Positions 1 through 8,095 of a stretch of DNA of 64,000 nucleotides are shown one piece after another. The stretch is from NCBI RefSeq assembly GCF_001899075.1, contig NZ_MKVA01000011.1:434001-498000 (forward strand). Reading direction: 5' to 3'. Position numbers and translations under genes: made by a program. Position 1 is the stretch's first letter. Each line of letters begins with the position of its first letter. The notes under the pieces are model-generated. The model had not been told where the DNA came from, searched no databases, and saw only the letters and a list, made by a program, of their open reading frames with translations. This stretch comes from Devosia sp. 67-54 (GTDB lineage Bacteria; Pseudomonadota; Alphaproteobacteria; Rhizobiales; Devosiaceae).

Positions 1-239
1 GCCTTGCAGCCTCTCGTTGCAGCAGGAGTTATCAGCCACGACGGCGGTTATCGGGGAGCCCCATCCCCATCATCAGCAAGAATACCAGAGCAGCAGGGTC
101 AAGGTCAAAACCCCCCGCAGAAGGATGCGCAAGATGTGTGTGGTAGTACCACACATCTTGGCAAAGGGGCCCGCTGCGCGCCCCTGTTGCATACCCCCGG
201 CCTGCGGCGCGGCCTCGGCATTGAGCCTCGTCGCACCGC
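1..239. other. Non-coding stretch at left edge
   Basis: No convincing gene is seen. Short open frames occur on both strands, but none has a ribosome site, a recognisable motif or a neighbour it fits. The stretch contains one strong inverted repeat (listed separately) and leads into the hairpin array. Whether it is the tail of a gene outside the window cannot be told. Confidence 0.5.
130..160. repeat. Long inverted repeat
   Basis: The arm CAAGATGTGTG(TG)GT is followed by a 3-base loop AGT and its complement ACCACACATCTTG, giving about 13 paired bases with a 2-base slippage bulge. No T-run follows on either strand, so it is not a classical terminator. It could be an operator, a cruciform or an RNA hairpin. 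It stands apart from the smaller palindromes of the array that starts at 240. Confidence 0.7.
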
Positions 240-545
240 CAACCGTATCGCCGGTTGATCCACTCGTCGGACTTGGAGACGTGCCTCTCCACCGACACCG
301 TCTGGCCGTTTCATCGCCACTGAGGGGAGCCGTCGCGCTCCCCTGCAGAACCCCATCGACATGAAGGGCGTATCGCCGCCCCTCATGACACCCGCTCGCC
401 GGACCTGGAGCCTTCCCGCTCCACCGGCACCGGACCATGGAGGAACGTCCGCCGTTCCATCGCGCTCGCGGGAGCCTTCGTGCTCCCCGAGACCCCCATG
501 ACCAACCGTGCGCCGATTGGATGCCGCCACCGTGGTTGCCGGTGG
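240..545. repeat. Array A of short palindromic hairpins
   Basis: At least seven perfect or near-perfect stem-loops with 5-7 base loops lie in about 300 bases. They are 240-257 (CAACCG/CGGTTG, loop TATCGC), 323-344 (AGGGGAGC/GCTCCCCT, loop CGTCGC), 360-387 (ATGA and GGGCG stems around loop TATCGC), 406-423 (TGGAGC/GCTCCA), 442-458 (GGAACG/CGTTCC), 470-487 (GGGAGC/GCTCCC) and 527-545 (CCACCG/CGGTGG). Bases 349-405 and 472-554 recur with few changes at 2426-2482 and 2493-2563, downstream of the next two genes. Compared with the copies there, stems differ by paired changes that keep the pairing. This points to a structure under selection, as DNA cruciforms or RNA; its role is unknown. Confidence 0.75.
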
Positions 546-644
546 AGCGCAATGCAAGGTTGGGCGAGCGCCAGCATCTGCGGTCAGCGACCGTTCGACC
601 GTCGGGCGGGCCGCCCTTCTAGTCTAGTCGCCAAAGGCGGAATT

Positions 645-673
645 TTGACGAATACAACCCCGTACGGCATAAT
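645..673 (+). promoter_or_regulatory. Sigma70-type promoter for the 706-1461 gene
   Basis: TTGACG at 645-650 and CATAAT at 668-673 are separated by exactly 17 bases, 32 bases before the start codon at 706. The stretch is notably AT-rich compared with its surroundings. It lies between hairpin array A and the first unknown gene. Confidence 0.65.
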
Positions 674-705
674 ATCTGACAGTGTTCAACTAACGTGGAG
701 ATTGC

Positions 706-1461
706 ATGAAAACAATTACTATTGAAGAACTTTATTTTGCAGATGCTGTGAAAGTAATTTCATCTGCGCAGAAATACATAATTCCCATCCCGGAGCTTTC
801 AGATGGCGAGCCTCTGATCTACCCAGGCGGATCGAGAGGGAAGGATGGTTCTCTCGTAGAGGGCATGCCGATCGTTGACTGGCAGGGAAATGCCATCGGG
901 CAGTCGGGGGTCGTTTTCTACAACGGCAAGGACCGAGCGGTGCAGGCGGCGAGAGGCGACGGCAGCGGCGTGATCATTATGAATGAAGTGAATGATCAGC
1001 AGGCAAAGAAGCTTACGTCCTTCATCGAGCAACTCGCAGGGACACCAGAGGCTTTGTCCCTCGCCCAGATCAAGGCCGTTCTCGAAATGGCGAGAGGGCT
1101 TGGCCTGGAGGATACGTACAATTCCGATCGCGGCTTTGTGCAGAGCAAAATGAGCCCTGTTGGAGATCTGGGGGCCGATGGATTTGGGCTGCACAAGCGG
1201 GACGACCGGGACATTTGCCCGGCAATCCGACTGACTGGAGAAGGAACGTTCGCAGGTCCAGCGGCGACACCTCAACAGTTCAGGGATGGGGCAGTAATCG
1301 TTCGGCAGGGCGACAACTATCGTCTGATTCAAAGCGATGTCTTTGAACGGACCTATCGCCACTCGGACAATTCTGCGGTGCGTACCGAGGAGCTTCCCGT
1401 GGGTACGTTGCGCCCGTCTTCCCAACAGAAGGCAGAACTCGCGGCCACGGCCGCCCTGTAA
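706..1461 (+). CDS. Unrecognised protein, 251 aa
   Basis: I do not recognise this family. The start is supported by GGAG eight bases before the ATG and by a good promoter at 645-673. The protein is soluble in appearance, with no signal peptide or membrane segment. The N-terminal half is rich in short beta-like stretches with Gly and Asp turns (for example around residues 40-90). A helical stretch with Leu and Ala follows around residues 100-135, and the C-terminus is polar. A perfect 12-bp hairpin at 1475-1508 follows the stop codon. With the next unknown gene it forms a two-gene cassette bracketed by two related hairpin arrays, at the edge of a defence island. A defence or selfish-element role is inference from position only. 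Confidence 0.7.
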   Translation: MKTITIEELYFADAVKVISSAQKYIIPIPELSDGEPLIYPGGSRGKDGSLVEGMPIVDWQGNAIGQSGVVFYNGKDRAVQAARGDGSGVIIMNEVNDQQAKKLTSFIEQLAGTPEALSLAQIKAVLEMARGLGLEDTYNSDRGFVQSKMSPVGDLGADGFGLHKRDDRDICPAIRLTGEGTFAGPAATPQQFRDGAVIVRQGDNYRLIQSDVFERTYRHSDNSAVRTEELPVGTLRPSSQQKAELAATAAL

Positions 1462-1474
1462 CTATACATTGGTC

Positions 1475-1508
1475 TCAAGGTGCGCCCCACGAGCCCGGCG
1501 CACCTTGA
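1475..1508 (+). terminator. Terminator-like hairpin after the first unknown gene
   Basis: The arm TCAAGGTGCGCC, a 10-base loop and the arm GGCGCACCTTGA form a perfect 12-bp stem, starting 14 bases after the stop codon. No T-run follows, so it may act as an RNA 3' end stabiliser or a weak terminator. Confidence 0.55.
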
Positions 1509-1647
1509 GGCGCTGCCAGCATTCGGCGTCGAGCCGCGCCCATTGCGGCCACCATTCGTCCGCTGCCCGGGGCTCCAAGGCGTCATCGCTCGCCGCCCCT
1601 GATCAGATGAGAAAGTCCTTCATACTTCAAGTAGATATTCGGAAATT

Positions 1648-1691
1648 TTGACATATTCATAATAGTTATTGTATATTTGCCATAATGGCAA
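1648..1691 (+). promoter_or_regulatory. Promoter and operator-like palindrome for the 1707-2393 gene
   Basis: TTGACA at 1648-1653 and TATATT at 1672-1677 are 18 bases apart in a strongly AT-rich stretch. A perfect palindrome TTGCCA-TAA-TGGCAA (1677-1691) directly follows the -10 box and ends 15 bases before the start codon, where a bound repressor would block transcription. The second gene therefore seems independently expressed. Confidence 0.6.
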
Positions 1692-1706
1692 CAATAGCGA
1701 GGAAAT

Positions 1707-2393
1707 ATGCGAAATACAGAACAGTTGGCACAAGAATTTTCGGATCACATCAAAACTGCCCTGCGCCGTCTGGCCGACGAACAGCCGGTTCTGGATGATC
1801 GGCATGGTCACCTGATTGACCGGGACAGCTTCTCTGCATTCGCTGAGGCTGGCTTGGCCGGAGCCGACCGAGCCATGCTACATCAGGTGCTGCATGACAT
1901 GAAGAGCCGCGTATTCCTTGGCATGAACAATGTTTCAGCCTCTGCCGGGCTGGATGGAATGACCCTGTTTGGAGCGGTTTGGGCCTACGCGTTAAAGAAG
2001 GCAAACCCGACCTACGGCGAACTGTCCCAACCCTGCACCGACCCATTGCCCTTTACCGGCATTGTGGTCACGCGGCAGGGAGCATCTCTCAATGGTGCGG
2101 CGCACAACCCGCAGCCCTTGAAAGAGATACTGACGGAGTACTGGGGAATTGGAGCCGGTCGCGCCAGTTCGGCGGATATGACCTACAGTGAGTGGTGTTC
2201 TGCCATGCAGGACAGAAAGCCGTCTCAAGCGACTCCACACCAGGCGAGCCTGCCGGAATTGACTCCGGCCTTCACCGATCATGCAGATCCGTTGTCAGTT
2301 GTTCTCGCGGCCCCGCTGTCAACTAAGGAGGAGCCATCATGCGCCAGCAGCGCCAGCGCCCCGAGAGTGCTTTTGCCACCGGGCATTCGCTGA
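1707..2393 (+). CDS. Unrecognised protein, 228 aa
   Basis: The family is not recognised. The ATG follows a GAGG ribosome site (AGCGAGGAAAT). The first ~75 residues are mostly helical and charged. The middle (about residues 75-165) is Gly- and aromatic-containing and looks like a folded domain. The last ~50 residues are Pro/Ser/Ala-rich and probably disordered, and the reading frame there may be less constrained. There is no signal peptide or membrane segment. It has its own promoter with a palindrome and is followed at once by hairpin array B. It pairs by position with the unknown gene at 706-1461. Confidence 0.65.
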   Translation: MRNTEQLAQEFSDHIKTALRRLADEQPVLDDRHGHLIDRDSFSAFAEAGLAGADRAMLHQVLHDMKSRVFLGMNNVSASAGLDGMTLFGAVWAYALKKANPTYGELSQPCTDPLPFTGIVVTRQGASLNGAAHNPQPLKEILTEYWGIGAGRASSADMTYSEWCSAMQDRKPSQATPHQASLPELTPAFTDHADPLSVVLAAPLSTKEEPSCASSASAPRVLLPPGIR

Positions 2394-2403
2394 CCACTTG
2401 AGC

Positions 2404-2644
2404 GGGAGACTTCCCCTCTCTCGGACACCCCATCGACATGAAGGGCGTATCGCCACCCCTCATAACATCCGCTAGCCAGACCTGAAGCCTTCTTGCTCCC
2501 CGAGACCCCATGACCAACCGTCCGCCGATTGGATGCCGCCACCGTGCTTGCCGGTGGAGCGCAAGGACGGGAGAATTCCGCTCTCCCTTCCAGCCCTTCG
2601 ACCAACCTTCCACAGGTTTGATGCCGTCACCGTTTCGCCGGTGA
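2404..2644. repeat. Array B of short palindromic hairpins
   Basis: This is the second array, related to that at 240-545. Hairpins are at 2438-2463 (ATGA and GGGCG stems, loop TATCGC, one C-A mismatch), 2539-2557 (CCACCG/CGGTGG, loop TGCTTGC), 2569-2587 (GGGAGA/TCTCCC) and 2627-2644 (TCACCG/CGGTGA, loop TTTCGC). The sequence GATGCCG precedes the CCACCG and TCACCG stems here and the CCACCG stem at 527. The stem changes CCACCG to TCACCG and GGGAGC to GGGAGA are each matched on the opposite arm. The array fills most of the gap between the unknown gene ending at 2393 and the gene starting at 2722. Confidence 0.75.
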
Positions 2645-2721
2645 ACCACGTCGTCTTTGATGGCCTGCGATGGAGTGCTTGATCACTTCGCCCCTGCGGC
2701 ATTTGGGCCTACGATCCCCTG

Positions 2722-4458
2722 ATGAACCAGACGATCAGCAATTTCCTGAATGCCCTCGACCTTGAGGAAGCTAATTTCCGGGGGTCCCTCGCGGCCGACA
2801 ACCTCGGGTTGATGTTGCGCGCGGCCATTAACGAACTCGACTGGTACGCCTACCACATGGTGCGCACGTCGAACCCGACGCCGGAGCAGGAAGAGCAGTT
2901 CTATCTGCTTCAGCTCGGAGTGCCCCGGCTCGTGAAACTGGCCCTCGACGTGCGCCCGTCGTTTGATGTGCCGACCGTGATGTTCCGCAGAAACCAGAAC
3001 ATTACCTCAAAGGCGCTTCGACTGGTCGCCGGTATCGCGTTCGTTGAGCACGGACGGCGTGTCGCACACGCAGCCACGACGGGCGAATGTGAGGTTGAAC
3101 TGACCGTAGACGGAACATATCGGTTCACGCTGCCGGACAGCCTGCCCGACGGTGAGTATTACGAGCGAGCCGTCCGCGAGCACTATCGCAGTGCCAGCGA
3201 AGACCAGTTCCAGAAAAAGCTGCGGTCGCGAACGGGGAAGAAGCTGGGCAAGGAGGTCGGCCGCGTGATGCGGGACCTCGTGCATGTCTTCGCCACCTAC
3301 TTCATCGGCTACGACGCCGACCCGCTGCTGGACGAGTATTTCTTCGCCATGGCGATGCACCAGATCCAGTTGCGTGATGGCTACGATACATTTCACTACT
3401 CTACCCGCTTCGGTGGCGTGCCGTTCGGAAAATACGTGCTCGCGGTAACGTTCCTTATCGCATGCTGCATTCGGCATCAGAGCTTCGCCGAGACGCTTGT
3501 GAAGAAGCACTCCTCGATACGGCTTGAGGACGTGCTGACCGTGTCGGCGGCCACAGACGGCTTCCTCGATACGATGCGTGAAGCAATCAACGCATTTGGG
3601 TCACGGTATCCCGACTACAGTGCCGCTGATCTGGATGAGGTTCGCCGCATCTTTGATGTGCTCTCCATCAGCAGGCGAAACACCGGCCTGCTTGCACAGC
3701 CCGCGTCCCCGCTGCCACTAATGGTCCAGTGCTCCGACCACGACTTTATCTGGTGCAACACCGGAGCCGCGTCCAACCCGATGCAGTTCCTGCTGAACTC
3801 CCTGCGCCATCATTTTCCTAGGGAATACGATCGCCATCAGCAGACCCGCGAAGCGTCAATGCAGGCCGCCATCCGGCGAGTCCTGGATGAAGCATTCGCG
3901 GGCCTTACCTATCGCGACAATATCAAGGTCAGAGTCGGTGGGCGTGAACTGACGGACATTGATCTCGTTGTCATGGAGGAAAAGACCGGTGTTGTCCTGC
4001 TGTGCCAGCTCAAACACCAGGACCTGTACGGGGCCGACCTTCGGTCGGCACATAATCGCCTGAACAGACTGAAGGACCAGGTCTCTCACTGGCTGAAGGC
4101 GCTCGATGAGTGGACTTCACTTGCGGGCGACAGCGGTATTCGTTCCGCCCTGCGCCTTGATCGCAGATTTCCCCCGGTTCGTCTGTTTAGGGTCATCGTG
4201 TCGCGCCATTACGCGTTTCCGCTGAAGGATGTGGCTGAAGGTGCTGACACCACATACGCCACGTGGCCGCAGTTCTACAACGCGGTCCAGCTTGCGACGT
4301 TTGATGCGCCCCGCTCTCACTCTTTGCTGGACCTCATGACCGCGCTGAAGAACGGCGAGGCCCCTGGCGGCGTTCAGCATCATCGACCTGAACCCCCGAC
4401 GGAATGGAACCTGGACAATCTGCGGTTCACGGTGGGTCAGCGTGAAGGGGCGGCCTGA
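2722..4458 (+). CDS. Large protein with PD-(D/E)XK-nuclease-like C-terminal motif
   Basis: A 578-residue soluble protein. The long N-terminal part (to about residue 370) is helical and not recognised. From about residue 385 there is a restriction-endonuclease-fold pattern: a helix, then LTDIDLVVME (about 409-418), a turn, and VLLCQLKH (about 422-429), i.e. the Asp of a PD motif followed by QxK in place of ExK. QxK variants occur in Mrr/NERD-like nuclease families. It stands alone, separated from the downstream methyltransferase by 192 bases that include a GCCCCG/CGGGGC hairpin (4534-4556), so it may be a solo defence gene rather than part of that operon. Nuclease activity is inference. Confidence 0.75.
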   Translation: MNQTISNFLNALDLEEANFRGSLAADNLGLMLRAAINELDWYAYHMVRTSNPTPEQEEQFYLLQLGVPRLVKLALDVRPSFDVPTVMFRRNQNITSKALRLVAGIAFVEHGRRVAHAATTGECEVELTVDGTYRFTLPDSLPDGEYYERAVREHYRSASEDQFQKKLRSRTGKKLGKEVGRVMRDLVHVFATYFIGYDADPLLDEYFFAMAMHQIQLRDGYDTFHYSTRFGGVPFGKYVLAVTFLIACCIRHQSFAETLVKKHSSIRLEDVLTVSAATDGFLDTMREAINAFGSRYPDYSAADLDEVRRIFDVLSISRRNTGLLAQPASPLPLMVQCSDHDFIWCNTGAASNPMQFLLNSLRHHFPREYDRHQQTREASMQAAIRRVLDEAFAGLTYRDNIKVRVGGRELTDIDLVVMEEKTGVVLLCQLKHQDLYGADLRSAHNRLNRLKDQVSHWLKALDEWTSLAGDSGIRSALRLDRRFPPVRLFRVIVSRHYAFPLKDVAEGADTTYATWPQFYNAVQLATFDAPRSHSLLDLMTALKNGEAPGGVQHHRPEPPTEWNLDNLRFTVGQREGAA

Positions 4459-4650
4459 GCCGTCCCGCAGGCGTCGTTCCCCGACTCATTTCTGCAGGAC
4501 GCGGAGCAGCTTCCCATAATGTCGAACGTGGCGGCCCCGCTGGCATTTTCCGGGGCAACCGACTAGAGTTCACAGGGGGGAATTCCGCTTTGATCGGCAG
4601 ATTGCTCCGGGCAGTGCCTGGACAGCCGTACTTTATTTTAGGGACTTACT

Positions 4651-6198
4651 TTGACCGGCAGAAAACAGCCGCATCTACTGGTGGACGTGTTCGCGGGCCC
4701 AGGCGGCCTTGGCGAGGGATTTCTGTCCCGAACAGACAGCAAGGGAAGCTCCCGCTTCAAATCCGCTCTGTCAGTCGAAAAGGACGAGGACGCGCATGCG
4801 ACTTTGACGCTGCGACACTTCGTTCGCGCCTTCGGGGCCGAGTTCCCGGAAGATTACTACAGCTTTCTCGCTGGAGAGATGAGCCTCGAAGACCTGTACG
4901 CGGCGCACCCGGAAGAGCACGCCTCAGCGTCGGGTTCGGCCCGCCGCATCACGCTTGGAGAGAGCAGCCACGCTGAAGTGAAGAAGCTGCTGACCACCCG
5001 GCTGAAAGATCAGACGAAATGGGCGCTCGTCGGCGGACCGCCGTGCCAGGCCTATTCACTTGTCGGTCGGTCGCGAATGGGCGGAGATCCTGATTTCGAG
5101 CAGGACGAGCGCCATTTCCTCTACAAGGAATACCTCAAGATCATCGCAGATCACCTGCCTCCGGTATTCGTCATGGAGAACGTGAAGGGCCTGCTGTCCG
5201 CGACGGTCGAAGGTGTGTCGATGATCACGCGGATCGTGGCCGACCTTGAAGACCCATCCAAGGCCCTCAAGGGGAAATCGGATGGCGTGACGTACAGGCT
5301 CTTTTCGCTTGTTGAGCAGGATGCTCCCGGAGGGCAAGTCGATCCGCGCATGTTCATCGTCCGCGCCGAAGACTACGGTGTTCCCCAGGCCCGGCATCGC
5401 ATGTTCATTGTCGGCATTCGCAATGACCTTATTGTCAGGCCCTCTCTTCTGAAGCGTCAGGATGGACCTTCAGTCCGTGACATGATCGGCGATCTGCCGC
5501 GCATCAGAAGCCGACTCTCACGGCAGCCCGACAACCCGGACCTTTGGCGTGCCGCAGTCACATCCGTTCGCCCTGCCGAGATCGCAAAACATCTCAATGG
5601 AGCCGACTACACCAGGGCGGTGCGCAGCGAGATCGAGGTTGTCACAGGCCCTTTTGCCGACTGGCCCGAGGACACGTCTGCCACAGCCTACGCGCCGGGA
5701 CGCCCGTCCAACGCCGTATCGCTCGTCCGTGATCCCCTGCTTAAGGTTCTCGATGGACACGAGTCCCGATCCCACATGGCCTCGGACCTTCAGCGCTATC
5801 TGTTCGCAGCCGTCTTTGCCGATGCTACGGGGCGCAGCCCCAAACTCGCGGACTTTCCTCCCTCGCTTCTGCCTGCTCATGGAAACGTCACCAAGGGCGT
5901 TTCCGGCGATATGTTTGCTGACCGGTTCCGAGTGCAGCTCCCGCAGCGTGCCTCGACAACGATCACGTCGCACATCTCGAAGGACGGCCACTACTTCATC
6001 CACTACGACCCGCTGCAATGCCGCAGTCTCACGCTGCGCGAGGCAGCCCGCCTCCAGACATTCCCCGACAACTACAGATTTCTGGGCAACCGCACCTCTC
6101 AGTATCACCAGGTAGGCAACGCCGTTCCTCCGCACCTCGCCGGGCAGATCGCCGATATTGTCGCCGATGTGCTTGACCGCGTCAGCGAGGAGCCGTGA
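4651..6198 (+). CDS. DNA (cytosine-5-)-methyltransferase
   Basis: Transfers a methyl group from SAM to C5 of cytosine in a target DNA sequence; here it is the modification arm of the operon. Motif I DVFAGPGGLGEGF is near the N-terminus (about residue 12). Motif IV GGPPCQAYS carries the catalytic Cys, motif VI is MENVKG, motif VIII is QARHRMFIVGIR, motif IX REAARLQTFP and motif X QVGNAVPP near the end. The length (515 aa) is on the long side because of an expanded target-recognition region between VIII and IX. The chosen start is TTG at 4651, preceded by AGGGA. The stop overlaps the vsr start by one base, opening a six-gene overlapping operon. Confidence 0.96.
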   Translation: MTGRKQPHLLVDVFAGPGGLGEGFLSRTDSKGSSRFKSALSVEKDEDAHATLTLRHFVRAFGAEFPEDYYSFLAGEMSLEDLYAAHPEEHASASGSARRITLGESSHAEVKKLLTTRLKDQTKWALVGGPPCQAYSLVGRSRMGGDPDFEQDERHFLYKEYLKIIADHLPPVFVMENVKGLLSATVEGVSMITRIVADLEDPSKALKGKSDGVTYRLFSLVEQDAPGGQVDPRMFIVRAEDYGVPQARHRMFIVGIRNDLIVRPSLLKRQDGPSVRDMIGDLPRIRSRLSRQPDNPDLWRAAVTSVRPAEIAKHLNGADYTRAVRSEIEVVTGPFADWPEDTSATAYAPGRPSNAVSLVRDPLLKVLDGHESRSHMASDLQRYLFAAVFADATGRSPKLADFPPSLLPAHGNVTKGVSGDMFADRFRVQLPQRASTTITSHISKDGHYFIHYDPLQCRSLTLREAARLQTFPDNYRFLGNRTSQYHQVGNAVPPHLAGQIADIVADVLDRVSEEP

Positions 6199-6620
6199 TG
6201 GCGGATACCCTGTCGCCGGATCGCCGCAGCTGGAACATGTCCCGCATCACGGGAAAGGACACCAGACCGGAGCGACAGCTCCGCTCGATCCTGCACAGGG
6301 CTGGCTACCGCTTCAGGCTTCACGCATCTTCGCTGCCGGGACGACCTGACATTGTGCTTCCGAAATATCGGACGGCGATCTTCGTCAATGGCTGCTTCTG
6401 GCACCGCCATGAAGGATGCTCAAAGGCGTACACCCCTTCATCCCGAACGGAATTCTGGACCACAAAGTTCGATGCCACTGTCGCGCGCGACGCAAAGAAA
6501 TCGGCAGAGCTGCGACGCCTTGGCTGGAACGTTCTGACCGTCTGGGAGTGCGAGCTTCAGAAGTCGCCGGACTCCGTCATCCGGCAGATTCGGGCTGACC
6601 TTGTGGAGGCGGTTCCATGA
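6198..6620 (+). CDS. vsr: Very short patch repair endonuclease (Vsr)
   Basis: Nicks DNA 5' of the T in T:G mismatches that arise when 5-methylcytosine deaminates, so it protects the genome from its partner C5 methyltransferase. The order of family motifs is clear: RSWNMSRITGKDTRPE near the N-terminus (catalytic Asp in KDT), PGRPDIV, then IFVNGCFWHRHEGC with zinc-site Cys/His residues, SRTEFW, and GWNVLTVWECE near the end. About 140 aa, normal for the family. The ATG at 6198 overlaps the methyltransferase stop; a GTG one codon earlier is possible. The stop overlaps the next gene by 4 bases, so translation is coupled. Confidence 0.96.
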   Translation: MADTLSPDRRSWNMSRITGKDTRPERQLRSILHRAGYRFRLHASSLPGRPDIVLPKYRTAIFVNGCFWHRHEGCSKAYTPSSRTEFWTTKFDATVARDAKKSAELRRLGWNVLTVWECELQKSPDSVIRQIRADLVEAVP

Positions 6621-8095
6621 GCCGCAGGCACGTTCTTCCACCGAGCGCATCGTCCCTCGCTGCTTCGATGCGCGATCTGGGTTACTCGCTTGAGACCGCT
6701 GTCGCAGACCTCGTGGACAACAGCATCTCCGCCAGGGCAACCCAAGTGGACATTGTCTGCGACCTTGAGCATGACAGTCCAAGTCTCGCTGTCATCGACA
6801 ACGGCAGCGGCATGTCAACCGACGAGCTGCTCATCGCCATGCGTCACGGCGCGGGTCATCCGGGGGACGCCCGCCGTCCCGACGACCTCGGACGGTTCGG
6901 ACTTGGCCTGAAGACCGCATCCTTCTCGCAGTGCCGTCGCCTCACCGTACTGACCCTGAAGGACGGCGCGTTATCCGGGGCTGAATGGGACCTTGATCTG
7001 ATTGACCGTGAGGATGAATGGGCCCTGCTTGTCCTCGAGCCCGAGGAAGCAGCGGGTCAGCCTGTTGCCCAAAAGCTCGCCGGTCACGGGACCGCAGTCA
7101 TCTGGCGCAACCTCGACAGGCTGTTCGAGGACGAGCGTGGCGACCGACGGCACGAAATCGTCAACGAGAAGCTCGATGCCTTGGAAAAGCATCTCGCGCT
7201 GGTGTTCCACCGCTTCCTTGCGGGGGAAATAAGGGGCGTCAGAAAGCTGACCATTGCCGTGAACGGCCATCCGGTTGCGCAGTTCGATCCCTTCTGCCGC
7301 AAGAACCCTGCAACGCAGATACTGCCCGAGGAAGTAGTCCGGGTCGCTGGGGCCGAGGTCCATATCCAGCCGTACATCCTGCCGCATCACAGCAGACTGA
7401 CGGCTGCCGAGTATGACTTCTATCAGAGCCGCAGCGACTTTCTTTCCAATCAGGGTGCCTACATCTACCGCAACGGCCGACTGATGGCCTGGGGCGACTG
7501 GTTCCGACTCATTCCCAAGGGCGAGGCCACAAAGCTCGCCCGTATTCAGATCGATTTTCCAAACAGCGTCGATGAATCGTGGACCATCGATATCAAGAAG
7601 TCTCGTGCGCGTCCGCCCCATGCCGTCCGCGAACGCCTGCGGCAGATCATCGAGCGCATCTCGACCCGCAGCACGACCGTTCACAGCGGGCGCGGCGCGA
7701 GACTGTTTCAGGAAACGACCGCCCCGCTCTGGGAGCGTTACGCTGATCAGAACGGCATCCGGTACGCCCTGAATTCAACTCATCCGCTGGTCTCCGCTCT
7801 CAGGGCCGGACTCGACAGTGCAGCGTCCGATCAGCTCTCGCTCTTCCTTGACGCGGTACCCGCGTCGCTTCCGATCGAGATGATCTACTACGACTACGCC
7901 AGCACTCCGCAGAAGGTGTCGAGGCAGGTATTTTCCGATGCCGAAATCCGGGACCGCCTGCGCGCGCTCCGCGCGGTCCTGTTCGGTGATGGTCCTGTTG
8001 ATGTTGATGGTTTTCGGGAGGTGGTTCGCTCCACCAGATTGTTTGAAAAGCATTTTGATGCGGCGGAACGCTACATCGAGGAGGAATTGAGATGA
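6617..8095 (+). CDS. MORC/MutL-type GHKL ATPase of restriction system
   Basis: A 492-residue ATP-binding protein of the GHKL superfamily. The Bergerat fold motifs are visible: the N-box VADLVDNSISA (residues 29-39, with Asp31 where Glu is usual), the G1 box IDNGSGM (60-66), and a glycine-rich lid GRFGLGLKTAS around residue 95. An S5-domain-like segment with conserved basic residues (IDIKKSRARPP) lies near residue 335. Prokaryotic MORC/MutL homologues linked to restriction systems with Z1 helicases have been described in comparative genomics as relatives of eukaryotic MORC proteins. In such systems the protein is thought to clamp on DNA in an ATP-dependent way. It is flanked by four-base overlaps on both sides. 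Its exact role is inferred. Confidence 0.9.
   Translation: MSRRHVLPPSASSLAASMRDLGYSLETAVADLVDNSISARATQVDIVCDLEHDSPSLAVIDNGSGMSTDELLIAMRHGAGHPGDARRPDDLGRFGLGLKTASFSQCRRLTVLTLKDGALSGAEWDLDLIDREDEWALLVLEPEEAAGQPVAQKLAGHGTAVIWRNLDRLFEDERGDRRHEIVNEKLDALEKHLALVFHRFLAGEIRGVRKLTIAVNGHPVAQFDPFCRKNPATQILPEEVVRVAGAEVHIQPYILPHHSRLTAAEYDFYQSRSDFLSNQGAYIYRNGRLMAWGDWFRLIPKGEATKLARIQIDFPNSVDESWTIDIKKSRARPPHAVRERLRQIIERISTRSTTVHSGRGARLFQETTAPLWERYADQNGIRYALNSTHPLVSALRAGLDSAASDQLSLFLDAVPASLPIEMIYYDYASTPQKVSRQVFSDAEIRDRLRALRAVLFGDGPVDVDGFREVVRSTRLFEKHFDAAERYIEEELR

Noticed and set aside
240-2644. CRISPR array or retron
   Set aside because: Repeats are not direct repeats with uniform spacers, there is no cas gene, and no reverse transcriptase is present.
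4534-4556. Hairpin GCCCCG/CGGGGC as terminator after the solo nuclease-like gene
   Set aside because: The T-run is in the loop rather than after the stem, so it was not called as a terminator.
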